Shown here: positions 58,113 through 63,896 of the stretch, piece by piece | How positions within the stretch are numbered: position 1 is the stretch's first letter | How the letters are laid out: each line of letters opens with the position of its first letter | Assembly (NCBI GenBank): GCA_964438735.1 | Contig: CAYTLW010000033.1 | Coordinates: 1-63,896, forward strand | From: CAYTLW01 sp964438735 | GTDB lineage: Bacteria; Myxococcota_A; UBA9042 | Direction of reading: 5' to 3' | DNA length: 63,896 bases | Program-made: the position numbers and the translations under genes | The notes under the pieces: model-generated | Database searches by the model: none | What the model saw: only the letters and a program-made list of their open reading frames with translations | Told to the model about the DNA's origin: nothing

Positions 58113-59282
58113 TCAGGCTCCTTGACCATCCTGGCGAAGCTCACGCACTGCGCTCTCCGCCCCATCCGTGATCTTCAGCACTTCGGCCAGCGCCGACCGG
58201 AAGGCCGCCATCTGCGCGCCGGTGCCTGTGGTCACACGCAGATAGGTGTTCAAGCGGGGCGCGCGGACCGGGCGCACGATGACTCCGCCCATCAGCAAGC
58301 CGCGGAAGATGGACTCCGAGTCGGTGCCCACATCCACCAGGCAGAAGTTGGCCTGTGAAGGCACGGTGCGCAGGCCCATAGCCGCCATCTCGTCGTGCAG
58401 GGTTTCCAGCATGGCGGCGTTGAGCAGCAGGGAGCGTTCGACGTGCTTCTGATCCTGCAGCGCTGCTCGGGCGGCGACCTGGGCCGCGGTGCTGGTGGTG
58501 AAGGGGATACGAACCCGGTCGATGGCCTCCACCACGTCGCTGGCCGCGATGGCGTAGCCCACGCGCAGGCCGGCCAGTCCGTAGACCTTGGAGAAGGTGC
58601 GCAGAAAGACCAGGTTGGGGTGCTTGCGCAGCATCGCCTCAGTGTCGACGCGGGACTCGGGCCGCGTGTACTCGTGGTAGGCCTGGTCCAGCACGCAGAG
58701 CACGCGCGAGGGCAGGCGCTCCATGAACGCGGCGATATCCGCCGGCGGGATGACGCGGCCGGTGGGGTTGTTGGGCGAGGCCAGGAAGACGACGCGGGTG
58801 CGTTCGTTGACGGCCGCCAACATGCGCTCCAGGTCGTAGTCCAGGTCGTCGTTGAGCGGGATCGAGACGCCTTCGGCGCCACCGACGAGGGTGACGTTGG
58901 CGTAGACCGGAAAGCAGACGTCGGCGACCAGCGCTTCGGTACCCGGCCCCAGATAGACATCGGCGATGAGCCGCATCAGCTCCGAAGAGCCGGCGCCGAT
59001 AACGATGGCGCCCACGGGCAGACCCAACGACTCCGCGAGCGCCTCGCGCAGGTACCAGCCGTGATAATCGGGGTAGGTATGCAGCTCCAGGTTCGAGCGG
59101 TTCAGCGTCTCGATGGCCCGCGGTGAGGGCCCCGCTGGGTTCTCGTTCGACGCCAGCTTGATGACCGAGTCCAGGCCCAACTCGCGCTTGACCTCCCAGA
59201 TGGGCTTGCCCGGTTCATAGGGGCAGATCATCTCGAGTTCGATGTGCTGTTCGACCTGGCTGCGGTGTCTGGAGAAGCTCAT
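58113..59282 (-). CDS. hisC: Histidinol-phosphate-aminotransferase-like PLP enzyme
   Basis: A 389-residue fold-type I aminotransferase. Visible landmarks are SNENPAGPSP (substrate loop), Tyr70/Tyr73 in HTYPDYHG, SPNNPTG (169-175), DQAYHEY with Asp199 and Tyr202, RTFSKVYGLAGLRVG with Lys232 as the PLP Schiff-base Lys, and the terminal substrate Arg region (LRVTTG). Known HisC enzymes transfer the amino group from glutamate to imidazole acetol-phosphate, but close relatives act on aromatic amino acids or propanolamine phosphate. Here it overlaps the end of a molybdenum hydroxylase gene (ATGA) rather than sitting with his genes, so a role in the catabolic operon is as likely as histidine synthesis. 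No other his gene is in view. Confidence 0.82.
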   Translation of the reverse strand: MSFSRHRSQVEQHIELEMICPYEPGKPIWEVKRELGLDSVIKLASNENPAGPSPRAIETLNRSNLELHTYPDYHGWYLREALAESLGLPVGAIVIGAGSSELMRLIADVYLGPGTEALVADVCFPVYANVTLVGGAEGVSIPLNDDLDYDLERMLAAVNERTRVVFLASPNNPTGRVIPPADIAAFMERLPSRVLCVLDQAYHEYTRPESRVDTEAMLRKHPNLVFLRTFSKVYGLAGLRVGYAIAASDVVEAIDRVRIPFTTSTAAQVAARAALQDQKHVERSLLLNAAMLETLHDEMAAMGLRTVPSQANFCLVDVGTDSESIFRGLLMGGVIVRPVRAPRLNTYLRVTTGTGAQMAAFRSALAEVLKITDGAESAVRELRQDGQGA

Positions 59283-61753
59283 GGGGCCGTTTCCGTTGTG
59301 TCGCCGGTGTCGGAACGCCCCTTCCCTTCGAGTGCGGCGAGCACCTTGTCCGGTGTGATGGGCAGGTGCCGAATGCGCACACCGACCGCGTCGTAGATGG
59401 CATTGGCGATGGCCGGGGCTGTGGGCACCATGCCCGGCTCACCAACTCCTTTGGCCCCGAACGGTCCTGCCGGATCGTCCGTCTCGACGAACTCGAGGTG
59501 GATGGGAAAGTCCATCTCGGCCGCGGTGGGGATCTTGTAGTCGGTGAAGCTGGGGTTGAGCATCTTGCCCTGCTCGGTCTGGATCTGCTCGTAGAGCGCG
59601 TAGCCGATGCCCTGGGCAAGGGCGCCATAGGTCTGGCCGGCGAGCGTCTGCTGATTGAGCACGCGGCCGACGTCGTGCGCTGCGACCATGTTGACGATGC
59701 GCACCTCGCCCGTGAGCGTGTCGACTTCGACCTCGACGCCCTGGGTGCCATAGGCGTACGTGGCCGACATATTGCCGACGCCCTTCTTCCAATTCGGCAA
59801 CTCGCTCGGCGGCTCGTAGAACGCCTCCACCGTGACCATCTGTCCGGCCACGCCGCGGAAATGCATAGCCCGCAGCAGGCGGCCCAGGTCCAACTGCAGC
59901 CAGGGTTCGTCAGGCGCGCCTTCCAGCGTGAGCACGCCATCGCGCATTCGGAAGTGATCGGCGCTCACATGAGCGGCCACATCAAATGCGGGCGGCTCAT
60001 AATCCGGCTGGCGGCGGCGCAGCTTCTTCAGCGCCTTGGCCGCCTCGTCGGCGAACACCTCCTGGGCGAATTCGAACAGCTGCTTGCGCGCCTTGCGGGC
60101 GGCGAGAATGGCCGCGTTGCAGGCGATGAAGGCGCCGCGGCTGGCGTGGGTGCCCACATCCCATGGACAGGTGGCCGTATCGGTCTGGTTGATGAAGACC
60201 TTGTCGGGCAACACGCCGAGCTCCTCGGCGACGGTCAGGCTGAGGGCGGAGTGCAGTCCCTGGCCCATCTCGACGCCGCCATAGGAGACGTAGACGTTGC
60301 CGAAATCGTCGAGCTTGAGGATCACGCCGCCACCATCGGAGCGGTAGATGCGACCCGAACCTCCCACATGAACCAGGGACGCCAGGCCGACGCCACGCCG
60401 CACATGCCGACCCGGTCCGCTGGTCGCGCCCTGCCCTGCCCGGCCGCGCTTGTTGGCCCAGTCCAGGTGCTTCGCCGTCGCCTCCAGGCACTCGCCCAGG
60501 CCGCAGGTGGTCACCTTCAGGCCCATGGGCGTGACCTCGCCGGGCAGGTTGCGGTTGCGGTGACGCAGTTCGTAGGCGTCCATGCCCAGGGCTTCGGCGA
60601 GCTCGTCCAGGTTGCTCTCGATGGCCCAGTTCACCTCGGGATTGCCGTAGCCGCGCATGGCCTGACAGTAGGTGTTGTTGGTGTAGACCAGCTGGGCGTC
60701 GAACTGCACGTTCGGTACGCGGTAGAGCGACGTCGCCGGCAGGAGCATGACCGTCGGGTAGGTGGCCCCCCAGGAGGTGTAGGCGCCGTTATCCTGCAGC
60801 ACCTCGACCCGCCGGAAGGTCAGGCGTCCCTCGCCATCGCAGCCCTGCACCACGCGGGTGCGGGAGGACTGCCGTGGGGACAGGCAGGCGAACTCCTCTA
60901 CCCGGTCGTAGACGATCTTCACCGGCCGATTGGTGCGCCAGGCCAGCAGGATGGCGATGTACTCGTAGGCGTGGGTGTCGAGGCCGGTACCGAAAGCGCC
61001 GCCGAGGGTGGGCACGATGACCCGAGCGTTGCTGTGCTTCAGGCCCATGGCGCGCAGGGCGTTGTTGAAGTCCTTCTGGGCCAGGAAGGGGATCTGCGTC
61101 TTGGCCCACATGGTCAGGTTGCTGCGCAGGTCGAACTCGGCGATGCAGCCCGACGTACCCATGCAGGATTGCTGCATCAGCTGCGTGGAGAACTCGCCCT
61201 GCACGATGTGCTTGCTGGCCCGCTCACCGGCGGCCAGGTCACCCGAGGTGTGGTGATAACTCAGCGACAACGCGTTGCTGGTCAGGGGCTTGCCGCGACT
61301 GTCGCGATCGTGCACCAGGGGCGCGTCTTCGGCCAACGCCTGCACCGGATCGAAGACGCCGGGCAAGGGCTCATACTCCACATCGATGAGCGCGACGGCT
61401 TCGGCCGCGATGTCTGGATCGATGGCGGCTACGGCGGCCACCTCGTCTCGATACTGGCGCACCTTGTCGCCCTTGAGCGCCACGTTGTCGCCCATGAAGC
61501 CCATGCGCAGCTCGGGCGTGTTGGCAGCGCTGATGACAGCGCGTACGCCGGGCAGCCGTTCGGCGCGGGAGGTGTCGATGTTCACGATGCGCGCGTGGGC
61601 GTGGTCGCTGAACTTCACCTTGCCCCAGAGCATTCCGGGGCGGGCCATGTCGTGGATGTAGCTGGCGCGCCCGGCGGCCTTGTCAGCGGCGTCAGGTCGC
61701 GGGCTGTCGCTGCCGATGTGTCGCAGGGCCGACCGGGTGGTGGACTCAGACAT
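59279..61753 (-). CDS. Molybdenum hydroxylase large subunit (xanthine dehydrogenase/CoxL family)
   Basis: An 824-residue molybdopterin-binding subunit. N-terminal GRASYIHDMARPGMLWGKV begins the hammerhead domain; GGAFGTGLDTHAYEYIA and MRGYGNPEVNWA are Moco-contacting loops; GGVEMGQGLHSAL and GAKGVGEPGMVPTAPAIANA follow, the latter with the catalytic Glu772. The motif near the active site does not contain the selenyl-Cys-like loop (AYRCSFR) of true CO dehydrogenase, so a hydroxylase of an organic substrate is likely. The ATG at 61753 is preceded by GGGAGGTGACC. The start overlaps the end of the 2Fe-2S subunit and the stop overlaps hisC. Expected partners are the 2Fe-2S and FAD subunits upstream. 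Substrate unknown. Confidence 0.85.
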   Translation of the reverse strand: MSESTTRSALRHIGSDSPRPDAADKAAGRASYIHDMARPGMLWGKVKFSDHAHARIVNIDTSRAERLPGVRAVISAANTPELRMGFMGDNVALKGDKVRQYRDEVAAVAAIDPDIAAEAVALIDVEYEPLPGVFDPVQALAEDAPLVHDRDSRGKPLTSNALSLSYHHTSGDLAAGERASKHIVQGEFSTQLMQQSCMGTSGCIAEFDLRSNLTMWAKTQIPFLAQKDFNNALRAMGLKHSNARVIVPTLGGAFGTGLDTHAYEYIAILLAWRTNRPVKIVYDRVEEFACLSPRQSSRTRVVQGCDGEGRLTFRRVEVLQDNGAYTSWGATYPTVMLLPATSLYRVPNVQFDAQLVYTNNTYCQAMRGYGNPEVNWAIESNLDELAEALGMDAYELRHRNRNLPGEVTPMGLKVTTCGLGECLEATAKHLDWANKRGRAGQGATSGPGRHVRRGVGLASLVHVGGSGRIYRSDGGGVILKLDDFGNVYVSYGGVEMGQGLHSALSLTVAEELGVLPDKVFINQTDTATCPWDVGTHASRGAFIACNAAILAARKARKQLFEFAQEVFADEAAKALKKLRRRQPDYEPPAFDVAAHVSADHFRMRDGVLTLEGAPDEPWLQLDLGRLLRAMHFRGVAGQMVTVEAFYEPPSELPNWKKGVGNMSATYAYGTQGVEVEVDTLTGEVRIVNMVAAHDVGRVLNQQTLAGQTYGALAQGIGYALYEQIQTEQGKMLNPSFTDYKIPTAAEMDFPIHLEFVETDDPAGPFGAKGVGEPGMVPTAPAIANAIYDAVGVRIRHLPITPDKVLAALEGKGRSDTGDTTETAP

Positions 61754-62249
61754 GGTCACCTCCCGCAGCGTTGTCGCGCCGCATCCGGGCCGCCTGTCGC
61801 GCCGCGTCGATGATCTGCACATAGCCGGTGCAGCGACAGAGGTTGCCCACCAGGGCATCGCGTATCTGGCCGTCCGTGGGCTCTGGATGGCTGTCCAGCA
61901 AGGCCTCCACCGACAGGATCATGCCCGGGCTGCAGAAGCCGCATTGCACGCCGCCACAGGCGACGAAAGCCTGCTGCACCGCCGACAATTCGCCGCCGGG
62001 ACCGAGCAGCCCCTCGATGGTGGTCACACGCCGGCCTTGCACTTCCATGGCCGGGTACAGGCAGGCGTTCACCACGCGGCCATCGACGATGACCGTACAG
62101 GCGCCGCACTCGCCATTGCCGCAGCCCTCCTTGGTGCCGTTATGGCCCAGCGGACCGCGCAGCACGTCGATCAGGCGATGGTGGGCAGCGACGGGAGCGG
62201 TGACTGTGGCGCCGTTGAGTTCGAAGGACAGGGAGGTGGTGTTCATCAT
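61746..62249 (-). CDS. Molybdenum hydroxylase 2Fe-2S subunit
   Basis: A 167-residue small subunit of the CoxS/XdhC type. The plant-type cluster is held by Cys43, Cys48, Cys51 (CGNGECGAC) and Cys63 (NACLYPA), the second cluster by Cys103, Cys106 (CGFCSPGM), Cys138 and Cys140 (LCRCTGY). All eight are present. Electrons pass from the Mo site through these clusters to FAD. The start at 62249 overlaps the stop of the FAD subunit (ATGA); the second ATG at 62246 is possible. It overlaps the large subunit by 8 bp. Confidence 0.9.
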   Translation of the reverse strand: MMNTTSLSFELNGATVTAPVAAHHRLIDVLRGPLGHNGTKEGCGNGECGACTVIVDGRVVNACLYPAMEVQGRRVTTIEGLLGPGGELSAVQQAFVACGGVQCGFCSPGMILSVEALLDSHPEPTDGQIRDALVGNLCRCTGYVQIIDAARQAARMRRDNAAGGDHV

Positions 62250-63109
62250 GCACCCCCTTGACCGTCGGCCAGCAGCTCTTCGATGGCCCGAAGTACCATC
62301 GCTCCGGTCACCCGGCGCCGGTACCAGGCGCTCGAGCGTACGTCCGATATGGGCGTGATCTCCGCTTCGACCTGCGCTCGTACAGACGCGATGACGGCTT
62401 CGGTGACGTCCTGACCAGCCAGCAGCGCCTCCGCTTGTGGCAGACGCAGCGGCCGCGGCCCAACCGAACCGGCGGCGAGCCTGGCCCGCGTGCAATGTGA
62501 GCCGTCCAGCGTCAGCAGGACGGCGACGGAGGCCATGGACACGTCCATTCGCACCCGGGAGCGGCGCTGAAACGCCCCCCTGGCACCGGGCGAGGGCGGT
62601 GGTACGTCAATCGCCGTCAACACCTCGCCGGGGGCCAGCCGGGTCTGGCCGGGCGCGACGAAGAACTCCTCCAGGGCGACGGTACGCGTGCCATCGGACC
62701 CCGAAATCTCCAGCGTCGCCTCCAGCACCAACAAGGGCGGCGCCGTATCGGCACAGGGCGAGGCGTTGCAGAGGTTGCCGCCGATGGTGGCCACGTTGCG
62801 CACCTGCGGCCCGGCCAGCCGACGCGCGGCGGCGATCAACAGGGGGTGCGCTGCTGCCAACCCAGCGTCGATCAGCAGGTCCGCGACCGGCGTGGCGGCG
62901 CCGATTCGGGCGCTGCCATCATCTGCTACTGCGATGCCGTGGAGCTCTTCGATATTGCGCAGGGAGATCAGCGCGTCAGGCGCCATCTTGCCATCGCGGA
63001 TCTTGACCATCAGGTCCGTGCCGCCGGCGATGAAGCGGCTGTTGGGCTGCTCGGCCAGCGCCCAGGCTTCGGCCAGGCTCGTCGGGCGGTGATAGGCGTA
63101 GGTAATCAT
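62246..63109 (-). CDS. Molybdenum hydroxylase FAD subunit (CoxM family)
   Basis: A 287-residue FAD-binding subunit. The two FAD loops are FIAGGTDLMVKIRDG (26-40) and VATIGGNLCNASPCADTAPP (106-125); the C-terminal CO_deh_flav_C-type domain (about 175-285) ends in the typical helices with SSAWYRRRVTGAMVLRAIEE. No 4Fe-4S insertion of the 4-hydroxybenzoyl-CoA reductase kind is seen. The ATG at 63109 overlaps the stop of the CoA-transferase gene, and its stop overlaps the next start. Confidence 0.88.
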   Translation of the reverse strand: MITYAYHRPTSLAEAWALAEQPNSRFIAGGTDLMVKIRDGKMAPDALISLRNIEELHGIAVADDGSARIGAATPVADLLIDAGLAAAHPLLIAAARRLAGPQVRNVATIGGNLCNASPCADTAPPLLVLEATLEISGSDGTRTVALEEFFVAPGQTRLAPGEVLTAIDVPPPSPGARGAFQRRSRVRMDVSMASVAVLLTLDGSHCTRARLAAGSVGPRPLRLPQAEALLAGQDVTEAVIASVRAQVEAEITPISDVRSSAWYRRRVTGAMVLRAIEELLADGQGGA

Positions 63110-63896
63110 GCCACGACTCCGTTTCGGCGCAGCCCGGCGATGTCTGCGTCGGGCAAGCCGGCCTCGGCCAATACGCTGTCGGTGTGTTCGCCATAGCTCG
63201 GCGAAAACGGCAATTGTCCGTCGACGGCCTGCAGGTGCGCGGTGTCCACCGCCGCCGGGGGCAACCGGATGATGCGCCCGTCCGGCGCCTGCGTCTGCAG
63301 CCTGGTCTGGGCCACGAAGGGCAGCTCTGGCACCTCCTCGATGGCCGAAATGGGGGCATGGGGCACCGCGGCGCGGGCCAGCACCGCCGCCACCTCGTCG
63401 CGGGTGTAGCCGGCGGTGATCTCGCCGATGGCCGCGTGCAGGTCCTCCCGCCAGGCCCGTCGGCCCTCGTTGCCAGCCAGGTCGTCGCGGTCCAGCGACG
63501 CAAACATGGGCTCGGCGACGAAACGCCGCCACTGGGGGTCGCTGCCGATGGCGACATAGATAAAGCCGTCCGTGGTGGGATAGGCGTTCACAGGGATGAA
63601 TTGCCGGTGCTCATTGCCGGCCCGCCGGAGCTCTTCAGGCGGACTGTCCATATCCAACATGGGCAGGAAGGTATGCAGCCACGAAGCCGCCGACCGGGCC
63701 ATGGAGATGTCGATGGCCTGGCCCCGGCCGGATTCGTACCGCTGCAACATGGCCGCGAGCACCTGGGCGAAGGCCTCGTCGCCGGCCTTCAGATCGATGA
63801 TCGGCGGACCGCACTGCTGGGGCGGCCCGTCCGCCTGGCCGGTGATGTCCATGTAGCCGCACAACGCCTGCACCATGGGGTCGTAGCCGGGCACCT
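63106..63896 (-). CDS. Class III CoA-transferase (CaiB/BaiF family), 5' end beyond the window
   Basis: The last 263 or so codons of a family III CoA-transferase; members are usually about 390-420 residues, so roughly a third is missing past 63896. Visible family traits are the GYDPMVQALCGYMDITG region after the active-site Asp stretch, GRGQAIDISMARSAASW, GFIYVAIGSDPQWRRF, and the C-terminal EVPELPFVAQTRLQTQ and PSYGEHTDSVLAEAG. These enzymes move CoA between carboxylates. In first place in the operon it could activate the substrate later hydroxylated by the molybdenum enzyme. Confidence 0.85.
   Translation of the reverse strand, partial: VPGYDPMVQALCGYMDITGQADGPPQQCGPPIIDLKAGDEAFAQVLAAMLQRYESGRGQAIDISMARSAASWLHTFLPMLDMDSPPEELRRAGNEHRQFIPVNAYPTTDGFIYVAIGSDPQWRRFVAEPMFASLDRDDLAGNEGRRAWREDLHAAIGEITAGYTRDEVAAVLARAAVPHAPISAIEEVPELPFVAQTRLQTQAPDGRIIRLPPAAVDTAHLQAVDGQLPFSPSYGEHTDSVLAEAGLPDADIAGLRRNGVVA

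Overview
The window is GC-rich, densely coding DNA that looks like a chromosome segment of a myxobacterial relative (Myxococcota, formerly in the Deltaproteobacteria). The reasons are very long secreted lipoproteins built from CDDGNxCT-type cysteine repeats, MopE-like and DGxDNDxD motifs, DUF4215-type cysteine modules, a MYXO-CTERM-like C-terminal sorting tag and high GC. The lineage is inferred from protein style only. No tRNA, rRNA, CRISPR array or transposase gene was seen.

Layout. (1) 59-19263, all on the minus strand: a large Cys-rich lipoprotein with twelve NHL repeats, a MORN-repeat protein, a small FG-GAP-like protein, a broken hybrid histidine kinase, two tandem paralogous Cys-rich lipoproteins with double beta-propellers, and a small holin-like membrane protein. 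(2) 19456-31599, plus strand: a ribbon-helix-helix-like protein overlapping a 71-aa amphipathic protein, then two giant Cys-rich lipoproteins with MAM/jelly-roll-like heads. (3) 31674-39774, minus strand: two more giants, one with MAM-like heads and one with a propeller; the second has an in-frame TGA inside its signal peptide. (4) 40225-45381, plus strand: a thioredoxin-fold lipoprotein, a small membrane protein and a 1417-aa (R)-2-hydroxyacyl-CoA dehydratase activase-type protein. (5) 45503-53766, minus strand: a Cys-rich lipoprotein with an N-formylglutamate-amidohydrolase-like head, a lipoprotein with a hypervariable-looking linker, a linalool dehydratase/isomerase-family protein with a MYXO-CTERM-like tail, and a fibrinogen-like protein. 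(6) 53900-55783, plus strand: CsoR-type regulator, Cu/Zn-type efflux permease with fused HMA domain, and a zinc-ribbon membrane protein. (7) 55814-63896, minus strand: a second fibrinogen-like protein, then an overlapping operon of class III CoA-transferase (cut by the window edge), a three-subunit molybdenum hydroxylase and a HisC-type aminotransferase.

The dominant theme is eight giant envelope proteins on one plan: lipoprotein signal (lost or interrupted in one), acidic Asp/Gly/Pro/Thr linker, cysteine-repeat stalk, and an exchangeable head (propeller, NHL wheel, MAM-like domain or hydrolase). I read them as a surface-displayed stalk-and-head family; that is inference. A dispersed 31-33 bp repeat occurs five times at gene 3' ends and supplies the last codons of two genes. 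The copper/zinc cassette has a visible promoter and a perfect inverted-repeat operator. The terminal operon looks like a catabolic unit that activates a carboxylate with CoA and hydroxylates it; its substrate cannot be read from sequence.
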